From positions 1-23,775 of the forward strand of contig JBKPSZ010000264.1 of assembly GCA_046735265.1 (NCBI GenBank): a stretch of DNA of 23,775 nucleotides. The letters run 5' to 3'. Origin of the DNA: DATBFU01 sp046735265 (GTDB lineage Bacteria; Acidobacteriota; Thermoanaerobaculia; UBA5066; Gp7-AA6). The notes under the pieces are model-generated. The model made no database searches. It saw nothing but the letters and a program-made list of their open reading frames with translations, and was not told the DNA's origin. Below are positions 1 through 6,258 of the stretch, one piece after another. Both the position numbers and the translations under genes were made by a program. Position 1 is the stretch's first letter. Each line of letters begins with the position of its first letter.

Positions 1-1
1 C

Positions 2-418
2 GACTACCTGACGATTTGCGCGCCGGCGCCGATGCAGGAGGCGGGCAGAACGGCGCTCGCGCTGCCCGATTCCTACTATGAGGATCTGCGCCGGCGTTAC
101 GCAGAGCGACGCGACATCCTTCTGCCGGCGCTCGAGCGCTCGGGCCTCTCCTTCACGGCTCCCGAGGGCTCCTACTACGTGATGGTGGACGCGGCGCGTC
201 TCGGCTGGAAAGACGACTGGGCGTTCGTCGATTTTCTCGCGCGGCAGGTCGGCGTGCTGGCGGTGCCGGGCTCCTCCTTCTACACGCGCGGCCGGGGAAG
301 GACGCGCGCGCGCGTGAACTTCGCCAAGAAGGAAGAGACGCTGCGCGAGGCCGTCCGGCGCCTGGACGCGGCCGACTTGACGGCGAAAGGGGCGCGCCGC
401 CGCGCCGCGGCGCGCTGA
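2..418 (+). CDS. Class I/II aminotransferase, C-terminal fragment (cut by window edge)
   Basis: This is the last 138 residues of a PLP-dependent fold-type I aminotransferase; the reading frame is already open at the window edge, so the start and the PLP-binding lysine lie outside. It opens with DYLTICAPAP, the segment that follows the cofactor-lysine region in kynurenine/methionine/aspartate-type transaminases. It then shows the small-domain motif APEGSYYVMVD and ends with RARVNFAKKEETL. In this family the Arg of that last motif binds the substrate alpha-carboxylate and FAKKEETL is a typical C-terminal signature. The residues after it (AKGARRRAAAR) form a basic tail. Family assignment is firm. 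The substrate (aromatic amino acid, kynurenine, methionine or aspartate) cannot be decided from this part. A 96-base gap separates it from the symporter gene on the same strand, so co-transcription is possible but not shown. Confidence 0.9.
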   Translation, partial: DYLTICAPAPMQEAGRTALALPDSYYEDLRRRYAERRDILLPALERSGLSFTAPEGSYYVMVDAARLGWKDDWAFVDFLARQVGVLAVPGSSFYTRGRGRTRARVNFAKKEETLREAVRRLDAADLTAKGARRRAAAR

Positions 419-514
419 CCTCGACCGGGACTCCCGGCGACCCGGCGCCGGCGCGGGCTCCCGACCGGCGAGAGACGAGCCGGTGGCCATCCCGGCGATG
501 AGACCGCGTTAGCC

Positions 515-2014
515 GTGGAGGCGTTCTCCGCCGGCCTCCCGACTTTTCTCCTGGTGGTCGTCTACGTCGTCGGGTTGAACGTCCTCGGCGTCTGGCTCGG
601 TCGCGGGCAGAGAGACGCCCGCGACTACTTCCTCGGCGGGCACGCGATGCCCTGGTGGACCGTCATGGCGTCCATCGTCGCGACCGAGACTTCGGCTCTG
701 ACCTTCCTTTCGGTCCCCGGCGACGCCTATCGCAGCGGATACACCTTCCTGCAGCTCGTCTTCGGATACGTGGCCGGGAGGATCGTGGTGGCGTTCCTCC
801 TCCTCCCCGGGTACTTCGAACGGGAGATCCCGACGGCCTACGCCCTTCTCGAGACGCGATTCGGGATCCGGGCGCGCCGCCTGACCTCGCTCCTCTTTCT
901 CGTGACGCGCGCGCTCGCCGCCGCCGTTCGCCTGGCGGTCCCGGCGATCCCGATCGCCTTGATCCTGAAGATCCCGGTCTGGGCCGCCATCCTGATCCTC
1001 GCCGCGGGCACGACCGTCTACACGCTCTTCGGCGGGATCAAGGCGGACATCTGGATCGACTCGATCCAGATGTTCCAGTACCTGACCGGCGCTCTCGTCG
1101 CGCTGATCTTCCTTCTCCTCCAGGTGCCGGGCGGGTTCTCGGGCGCCTTCGCCGCGCATGCCGCGTCGGGGGATCCGGTCCGGCTTTTCGACTTCGCTCT
1201 CGACTTCGCGCGGCCCTACACCTTCTGGGCCGGTCTCGTCGGCGGCGCGTTCCTGACGATGGCGACGCACGGCGCGGATCAGCTGATCGTGCAGCGGCTC
1301 CTCGCCTGCCGCGGATTGCGCGACGCGCAGAAGGCGCTGATCGGAAGCGGTTTCCTCGTCCTCGTTCAGATGACGCTCTTCACGACGATCGGGGTCCTGC
1401 TCTTCGCGCTCTTCCGCGGCCGCTCGTTCGCGACGCCGGACGAGATCTTCCCGACGTACATGGTGCGGGAGCTGCCGCCCTGGGTCTCGGCGTATCTCGT
1501 CGCCGGGATCTTCTCGGCCGCCATGTGCTCGGAATCCTCCGCCCGAAATTCGCTCGCGTCCGCCCTCGCGCTCGACCTCGTGGGACCGCTGACCGGCGAC
1601 GCCGCGCTCGAGGGGCGCCGGGGCCTCGTGCTCGGTCGGGCGCTCACGCTCTTCTGGACGTTCGCGCTGGCGGGGCTCGCGGCCGGTTTCTCCCTCCTGC
1701 CGATGACGCAGCCTTCGGTCCAGGTCGCGCTCTCGCTCGCCTCGGTTACGGCCGGCGGGCTCCTCGGCGCGTTTCTCCTCGCGCGATTCGCGCGGCGCGT
1801 TTCCGAGTCGGACCTGCTCTGGGCGATCCTGCTCTCGACGGTCGTCCTTGTCGTTCTCTGGCTCGGCTCGAAAGGCTGGATCGACTTCCCTCCGGGCCGC
1901 GCCGTCGCCTGGCCCTGGTATTCGCTGATCGGCGCTTGCCTCACGTGCGCGGCGGGGCTGCTCCTTTCGCGGCGCCATCCCCCGCTGAGCGGGCCGATAG
2001 ACTCCGGGGCGTGA
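515..2014 (+). CDS. Sodium:solute symporter (SSS family, LeuT fold)
   Basis: This is a 499-residue inner-membrane protein with many hydrophobic segments from residue 5 to the C-terminus, the usual size for a 13-segment SSS transporter, which imports a solute with Na+. Family marks are RDYFLGGHAMPWW after the first segment, SIVATETSALTFLSVPG in the next (Na+-site region), YTLFGGIKADIWID, and THGADQLIVQRLLACR, a very characteristic SSS stretch. It starts at GTG; no strong Shine-Dalgarno is visible upstream, so the exact start is only probable. Its stop overlaps the start of the MDR dehydrogenase in a GTGA tetranucleotide, implying translational coupling. That pairing suggests the imported solute is an alcohol, polyol or sugar derivative that the dehydrogenase oxidises, but the sequence does not show the substrate. 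Confidence 0.95.
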   Translation: MEAFSAGLPTFLLVVVYVVGLNVLGVWLGRGQRDARDYFLGGHAMPWWTVMASIVATETSALTFLSVPGDAYRSGYTFLQLVFGYVAGRIVVAFLLLPGYFEREIPTAYALLETRFGIRARRLTSLLFLVTRALAAAVRLAVPAIPIALILKIPVWAAILILAAGTTVYTLFGGIKADIWIDSIQMFQYLTGALVALIFLLLQVPGGFSGAFAAHAASGDPVRLFDFALDFARPYTFWAGLVGGAFLTMATHGADQLIVQRLLACRGLRDAQKALIGSGFLVLVQMTLFTTIGVLLFALFRGRSFATPDEIFPTYMVRELPPWVSAYLVAGIFSAAMCSESSARNSLASALALDLVGPLTGDAALEGRRGLVLGRALTLFWTFALAGLAAGFSLLPMTQPSVQVALSLASVTAGGLLGAFLLARFARRVSESDLLWAILLSTVVLVVLWLGSKGWIDFPPGRAVAWPWYSLIGACLTCAAGLLLSRRHPPLSGPIDSGA

Positions 2015-3117
2015 CGCTTCCCGAAACGGTCCGGGCGGCGGTCCTCCCCGGACCGGGCCGCCCGATCGAGCTTCGGTCCTTTCCCCGGCCCAGGCCGGAG
2101 CCGGGCGGAGCGATTCTCGCGACGGCCGGCTCGGAGGTCTGCGGCACGGACGTGCACCTGCAGCACGGACGGCTCGCCGGCGTGCCGTATCCCATCATTC
2201 CGGGCCACGTGGCCTGCGGGCGGCTCGTCGAATCGAACGGCCCGCTTCGGGACGTGGAAGGCCGCGTCATCGAGCCGGGGACGCTCGTCACCGTCTACGA
2301 CGTCTTCGGGACCTGCGGCGCCTGCTGGCACTGCCTCGTGGCGAAGGCCGCGACGCGATGCCCGAGTCGGCGGGTCTACGGCATCACGACTTCCGCCGCC
2401 GAGGGGCTGCTCGGCGGCTGGGCCGAGGCGATCGAGGTCAAGCCGGGCGTGCGCGTTGTGCCGCTCCCCGACGGGATCGACGAGCTCGAGTTCCTCGGGG
2501 GCGGATGCGGTCTGCCGACCGGATTCCACGCCGTCGAGCGAGCCGGGATCCGGATGGGAGACACCGTCGTCGTTCAGGGAAGCGGACCCGTCGGCCTGAA
2601 CGCGGCCGTCTTCGCGCAGCTCTCGGGCGCATCGCGGGTCTTCGTCGTCGGCGCGCCGGCGGAGCGGCTCGCGGCGGCTCGCCGGCTCGGCGCCGAGGAC
2701 GTCTGCGACATCGCCGCGCTCGGCGACCCCGCGGCGCGGGTCGAGTGGGTCCGCGACCGGACGTCGGGGCGCGGCGCCGACGTCGTGATCGAAGCCTCGG
2801 GAAACCCGGCCGCGGTCCCGGAGGGGCTCGAGATGCTCCGCGACGCGGGGACCTGCGTCGTCGTCGGCCAGTACACGGACGCCGGAGACGTGGTCTTCAA
2901 TCCGCACCGCCACGTCAACCGCCGGCACGCGACGATCCTCGGCTGCTGGGGTTACGAGTTCACGCACCTCCACCGCTCGATACTTTTGATGGCGAAGCAT
3001 CGCGAGCGGTTCCGCTGGAGGGATCTCGTGACGCGCGAATACCCGCTCGAGGAGGCGGGCCAGGCGCTGGCGGACATGGAAGGGCTACGGGTCGTGAAGG
3101 CGGTGATCCGCCCATAG
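2011..3117 (+). CDS. Zinc-type medium-chain alcohol dehydrogenase (MDR family)
   Basis: This 368-residue NAD(P)-dependent oxidoreductase starts at GTG, overlapping the symporter stop by 4 bases. The GroES-like catalytic domain comes first: Cys44 in CGTD and His66 in PGH are the expected catalytic-zinc ligands. A structural-zinc lobe follows with Cys102, Cys105, Cys108 and Cys116 at the classical spacing. The Rossmann domain carries GSGPVG at 190-195, and ADVVIEASG matches the usual later segment. The residue after His66 is Val67 (GHV), where most zinc MDR enzymes have Glu (GHE); that Glu is an alternative zinc ligand and proton-relay residue, so this points to an atypical subfamily. The cytoplasmic enzyme probably oxidises a secondary alcohol or polyol taken up by the coupled symporter. 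The reading frame extends upstream without a stop, but homology begins only at this GTG. Confidence 0.93.
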   Translation: MTLPETVRAAVLPGPGRPIELRSFPRPRPEPGGAILATAGSEVCGTDVHLQHGRLAGVPYPIIPGHVACGRLVESNGPLRDVEGRVIEPGTLVTVYDVFGTCGACWHCLVAKAATRCPSRRVYGITTSAAEGLLGGWAEAIEVKPGVRVVPLPDGIDELEFLGGGCGLPTGFHAVERAGIRMGDTVVVQGSGPVGLNAAVFAQLSGASRVFVVGAPAERLAAARRLGAEDVCDIAALGDPAARVEWVRDRTSGRGADVVIEASGNPAAVPEGLEMLRDAGTCVVVGQYTDAGDVVFNPHRHVNRRHATILGCWGYEFTHLHRSILLMAKHRERFRWRDLVTREYPLEEAGQALADMEGLRVVKAVIRP

Positions 3118-3121
3118 CCGT

Positions 3122-3160
3122 CAAGCTCGGGGATCCCTCGTCGTGGACTCCTCGGGATGA
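3122..3160. repeat. REP-like intergenic repeat, lone half copy (R1)
   Basis: This sequence matches 14664-14701 over its whole length except for a one-base indel and a three-base internal difference. It runs from CAAGCTCGG through GGATCCCTCG to CTCGGGATGA. It lies in the 57-base gap between two convergent genes, the MDR dehydrogenase and the amidase-family gene. Only one arm of the element is present; the inverted arm seen at 14598-14623 is missing. Within the arm, CTCGGGATGA and GGATCCCTCG are the conserved ends. Confidence 0.75.
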
Positions 3161-3174
3161 GGGGCAAGAGCCCG

Positions 3175-4179
3175 TCACTTCGGCAATCGGTCTTTCGGAA
3201 TCTTGACGAGCACGGTGTACTCGGGGTCCACGAGCTCGACGATCGGCGCCCGGGCGTTCTGGGAAACGAACTCGTACGCGTCCATCTCGCCCAGCCCCGT
3301 CTTCTCCTGCACCCAGCGAACCATGTCCTTGAAAGCGATGCGGGCCGCGTCCTCGAGCGGGCGGGCGGCGCCGAGCGACATCATCCACTCGGAGTTCTCG
3401 ATCCGCGGCCACGGAGTCTCGCGCTTCTTGATCAAGTCGACGACGAGCTCGACGTTCATCGCGCCTTCGATCGCCGTGCCCATGATTTCCCCGTCCCCCA
3501 TCGCGAAATGGCCGTCGCCGAAGGAGAGGAGGGCGCCGGGGACGCGCACGCCGAGATAGACCGTGTTTCCGGCCCGGACCTCGGGGCAGTCCATGTTGCC
3601 GCCGAAATCTCCCGGCACGATCGTCGAGCGCACTTCCCCTCCCGACGGCGCGACGCCGAGGCACCCGAGGAAGGGAGCGAGCGGGACTTCCCAGGCGAGC
3701 CGGTTGTCCTGCGAGCGCGTCCGCGCGACACCCTTCGTCCGGTCGACCTCGTAGTACCAGACGGTCTCCGGCAGGTCCGGGTTCAGCATCGCCGTCTTGT
3801 CGGTGCCCTTGAGGGCCCCGAAGCCGGGAAACGCGACGGAGAAGGCGTAGTCGCGGGCCGGCTCGAGCTTCTCGATGCGAATGGCGAGGGTGTCGCCCGG
3901 CTCCGCGCCTTCGACGTAGAAGGGACCGGTCTGCGGGTTGTCGTGCCCCGGCTGCAGGACCTCGCTCGGCTTCTGGCCGCGACGGGTCAGCCCGCCGTCG
4001 TAGCAGTCTTCGCTCCACGAGACGATCCGCGTGCCGGGTCGGATCCGGTGCGTCGGCACGACACCGCCGAAGGTGTACTTCAACTCCTCGTGCTTCGGCA
4101 CGTAGCGCAGGACCGGCTGCTGCGCCGAGACGAGCGCCGCGTAGCCCAAGGCCGCGAGCCCGAGAGCCAGACTTCTCAT
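3175..4179 (-). CDS. Exported acetamidase/formamidase family protein
   Basis: This 334-residue protein belongs to the FmdA/AmdA family, which hydrolyses formamide, acetamide or related short amides to ammonia and the acid. Residues 1-19 (MRSLALGLAALGYAALVSA) look like a Sec signal peptide with an AxA-type cleavage site, so the mature protein should be periplasmic; the classical family members are cytoplasmic. Family marks include RIRPGTRIVSWSEDCYDGG near residues 45-63, GPFYVEGAEPGDTLAIRI near 95, GDFGGNMDCPEVRAGNTVYL in the middle, and GDGHFAMGDGEIMGTAIEGA, the conserved acidic/histidine segment. The start is supported by GGGGAGGGG five bases upstream of the ATG. It is divergent from the DUF2127 gene and convergent with the dehydrogenase. 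Family assignment is strong; the natural substrate is unknown. Confidence 0.92.
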   Translation of the reverse strand: MRSLALGLAALGYAALVSAQQPVLRYVPKHEELKYTFGGVVPTHRIRPGTRIVSWSEDCYDGGLTRRGQKPSEVLQPGHDNPQTGPFYVEGAEPGDTLAIRIEKLEPARDYAFSVAFPGFGALKGTDKTAMLNPDLPETVWYYEVDRTKGVARTRSQDNRLAWEVPLAPFLGCLGVAPSGGEVRSTIVPGDFGGNMDCPEVRAGNTVYLGVRVPGALLSFGDGHFAMGDGEIMGTAIEGAMNVELVVDLIKKRETPWPRIENSEWMMSLGAARPLEDAARIAFKDMVRWVQEKTGLGEMDAYEFVSQNARAPIVELVDPEYTVLVKIPKDRLPK

Positions 4180-4228
4180 CGCCCCTCCCCCGACGCACTG
4201 AAATCGAAGTTCGCGGACGGAATTCTAT

Positions 4229-4783
4229 GTGCGAAACTTCGCCCTCCGGGACGTGACAGACCAGTCCGATTCGCAGCGCTCCGCGAAGCGCCGGCCGAAG
4301 CTCTCGGCCGGCTTCATCGGAGTCATCGTCTTCAAGTACCTGAAGGCGGTGGGATTCCTCCTGCTCGGAGCGACCGTGCTCCACATCGCGCATCTCTCGC
4401 GCCGGGATCCGACGATGGAGATCGCCGAGATGCTCGGCGTGAACGCGCATCGTTTCGGGGTCGAGAAGATCCAGGAGGTCTTCGAGCGCTTCACGCCGGG
4501 GCAGGTGCAGGCGCTGGGGCTCGCCCTGATGTTCGTCGGCGTCGTCTTCGGCGCCGAGGGATCGTTTCTCGCGGCGCGGATCTGGTGGGCGACGTACTTC
4601 ACGATCTTCCTGACCACCCTTGGAATCCCGGTCGAGCTTCTCGAGATCGCCAAGAGGCCGAGCGAGGCGCGCGGTTACGTGCTCCTGGTCGTCAACGTCG
4701 CGATCCTCGCCTTCGTCTGGAATCGGCGAAACGAGTTCCGGCGCGTTCCGTCCGCATCGCCGGGCGCGCCTCCTGCCGCGTAG
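4229..4783 (+). CDS. DUF2127-type integral membrane protein
   Basis: This small membrane protein has 184 residues. After a basic N-terminal tail (about residues 1-28), four hydrophobic segments are visible: the FIGVIVFKYLKAVGFLLLGA region, one around ALGLALMFVGVVFGAEG, one around TYFTIFLTTLGIPVELLE, and a last one around YVLLVVNVAILAFVW. The pattern of a K-x-x-K/G first segment, a long amphipathic loop containing the NAHRFGVEKI region, and the GIPVELLEI segment matches DUF2127 (PF09900), whose function is not known. The chosen start is GTG; an in-frame GTG at 4253 is an alternative that would drop eight residues of the tail. It is divergent from the amidase-family gene across a 49-base gap and is followed after 68 bases by the secreted-protein gene. 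Confidence 0.8.
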   Translation: MRNFALRDVTDQSDSQRSAKRRPKLSAGFIGVIVFKYLKAVGFLLLGATVLHIAHLSRRDPTMEIAEMLGVNAHRFGVEKIQEVFERFTPGQVQALGLALMFVGVVFGAEGSFLAARIWWATYFTIFLTTLGIPVELLEIAKRPSEARGYVLLVVNVAILAFVWNRRNEFRRVPSASPGAPPAA

Positions 4784-4851
4784 TTTCGAGTCTCAGCACT
4801 ACGCAAGGCGCGCCGGGCTAACCGCGCGCGCTCCCGTCCGTCAGACGGGCG

Positions 4852-5583
4852 ATGCGCGTCGCAGCTCCCCTCGCCGCCCTCTTCCTCGCCGCGGGCGTGG
4901 TCGCCGCCGACACCGGCTCGATCGACGCCGTGCTCTCGCGACACGCGCATGCCCGGGGTTCGGGCCCCGCGGCCGAGCGGCTCCGCGTGCGCCTGCGCGT
5001 CGAGGAGCCGGGCTTCGTCGTCGAGGTCCGCTACGCGGCCGACCGCGTGGGACGAGTTCGCGTGGACGTCTTCCGCGAGGGCCGGCGGGTCTTCTCCGAG
5101 GGAATCGACGAACGCGGAGCGTGGTCGATGGGCGCGGAGGGTCTTCCCGCAGCGGCTTCCGGCGAGGCGCTGGCGGCCCTCGAGCACGGCCGGCTGTTCA
5201 ACCTGTACGAACTCGGGGAGCTGCCTCGCATGGGCCATCGCCTCGTCCTCGAGGGACGACAGGGGCGCGGCGGCCGGACCTTCGACGTCGTCCGCCTCGA
5301 GCTCACCGACGGGTTCCGGACCTGGCGGTGGATCGACGCGAAGAGCGGCCGACTCGAGATCCAGCGCGACCGGCGCCCCCTCCATCCCGACATCGACCCG
5401 CGGCCGATCTGGATCGAGACCCGGCTGTCGGACTTTCGCTCGGAGAACGGCGTCGAAGTGCCGTTCGCGTCGAGGCAGATCGACGCTTCAACGGGACAGT
5501 GGCTTCAGACGACTCACGTCCTCGAAGTCGAACGGAACCCGTGCCTGTCGGACGCGGATCTTCGACGGCCCGAATCGGATTAG
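4852..5583 (+). CDS. Secreted protein of unknown function, LolA-like size and composition
   Basis: This 243-residue protein has a clear Sec signal peptide at residues 1-19 (MRVAAPLAALFLAAGVVAA). The mature part alternates short beta-strand-like segments: RLRVRLRVEEPGFVVEVRY, VGRVRVDVFREGRRVFSEGI, AWSMGAEGLP, a helix-like region ALAALEHGRLFNLYELGEL, then FDVVRLELTDGFRTWRWID, GRLEIQRDRRPL, and WIETRLSDFRSENGVEVPF. This order, ending with a sentence-like 'DFR..NGVEVPF' strand, resembles outer-membrane-lipoprotein-carrier (LolA/LolB-like) folds found in many secreted acidobacterial proteins. I infer the fold from the pattern only and no function follows. Its stop overlaps the stop of the opposing selenoprotein gene by four bases, so the two genes end tail to tail without a spacer. 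Confidence 0.75.
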   Translation: MRVAAPLAALFLAAGVVAADTGSIDAVLSRHAHARGSGPAAERLRVRLRVEEPGFVVEVRYAADRVGRVRVDVFREGRRVFSEGIDERGAWSMGAEGLPAAASGEALAALEHGRLFNLYELGELPRMGHRLVLEGRQGRGGRTFDVVRLELTDGFRTWRWIDAKSGRLEIQRDRRPLHPDIDPRPIWIETRLSDFRSENGVEVPFASRQIDASTGQWLQTTHVLEVERNPCLSDADLRRPESD

Positions 5584-6245
5584 CCGGCGGGTTGAGCCGG
5601 AAACCGTTTCGCGAGCCAGCCCTCGACCTCTTCGGGGTGAAATCCGAACGGGCCGGGCTTGCCCTTGTAGACGATGACACCGCGCTCGTCCACGATGTAG
5701 AAGCGCTCGGGCCACCCGGCGTACACGGCGTTGGCCCGGTTCTCGATCGGATCGACGTACAGCGGGATGTCGTAGTGGAACCGCTTGACGAAGTCCTGGG
5801 CGATCGCGACGCGCTCGGCGGTCGTCCGGGGCTGCTTGTAGCAGACGTCGTCCTTGTCCTTCGCGTTCGACTCCATCTGCCACTCGTCCTCGGGGTGCGC
5901 CTCCTTGATGTACAGGGTCACGAACCGCGCCCGGTCGCCGTACTTGCGGTTCATCGCCTGGACGCGCTCGACCGAGCGCCGGAACGGCGGTCAGGTGAAG
6001 CTTCCGAAGACGAGGACGAGCGGTTTGCCGCCGAAAGAATCCTTGAGCGGCACGGGGGTCGTGCCGTCGAGCGCGAGGAGCGAGACGTCCGGGGCGGCGT
6101 CGCCGACTTTGAGCTTCCCCTCTTCGCGCTGGTCGTAGCGGAGCATTCCGATGACGTTCTTCGGGCCGAACGAGATGACGCCGTAAGCGACGACGGCCAG
6201 GGCGAGGAGTCCGAACCCGAGCAGTATCTTCTTCCAGAGCTTCAT
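5580..6245 (-). CDS. Selenocysteine-containing iodothyronine-deiodinase-like membrane protein (TGA at 5991-5993 read as Sec)
   Basis: One 221-residue frame is interrupted only by TGA at codon 85. Residues 1-26 (basic MKLWKK plus a hydrophobic run to VISF) look like an uncleaved membrane anchor, placing the thioredoxin-fold domain in the periplasm. GDAAPDVSLLALDG opens the redoxin domain, and LVLVFGSFT-U-PPF is the active site; vertebrate deiodinases have FGSCT-U-PSF/PPF there. Downstream, LYIKEAH..DEW (His117) and YAGWPERFYIVDERG followed by VYKGKPGPFGFHPEEV match the deiodinase family almost word for word. Cys135 is the only other redox-competent residue. The family is known for reductive deiodination in animals; bacterial substrates are not established. 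A SECIS-like hairpin follows the TGA. The start has GAGGA seven bases upstream and lies 13 bases after the M24 gene. Alternatives are a Cys-to-stop mutation or a sequencing error, but exact placement and the hairpin argue against both. Confidence 0.9.
5964..5993 (-). promoter_or_regulatory. Bacterial SECIS-like element with its Sec UGA codon
   Basis: On the minus strand the TGA (5993-5991) is followed by 11 bases. Then come GCGCUC (5979-5974), loop GGUC (5973-5970) and GAGCGC (5969-5964), a perfect 6-bp stem with a tetraloop. The E. coli fdhF SECIS also has 11 bases between the UGA and its upper stem and a loop containing GGUC, which is what the elongation factor SelB recognises. The element is inside the coding sequence, as expected for bacteria. 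The match in distance, stem and loop is seen directly; SelB binding is inferred. Confidence 0.85.
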
Positions 6246-6258
6246 CGGAGTGTCCTCG

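Noticed and set aside
509..1978. Long open frame on the minus strand opposite the symporter gene
   Set aside because: Its product is a run of Arg, Glu, Asp and Gly with no hydrophobic core or family motif. It is the usual antisense shadow of a high-GC gene with strong third-position G/C.
655..2010. Plus-strand open frame running upstream of the dehydrogenase start, inside the symporter gene
   Set aside because: The translation before 2011 is low-complexity Arg/Pro/Asp-rich sequence and overlaps a clear transporter. Dehydrogenase homology begins at the GTG at 2011.
4833..4849. Hairpin CCCGTC/GACGGG just ahead of the secreted-protein start codon
   Set aside because: The stem is only six base pairs in GC-rich DNA, with no T-run and no partner sequence, so neither a terminator nor a riboswitch can be supported.
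5991..5993. In-frame TGA as a true stop, nonsense mutation or sequencing error
   Set aside because: It falls exactly on the deiodinase Sec position, both sides are intact and in the same frame, and a SECIS-like hairpin follows at the right distance. It remains the alternative to be tested.
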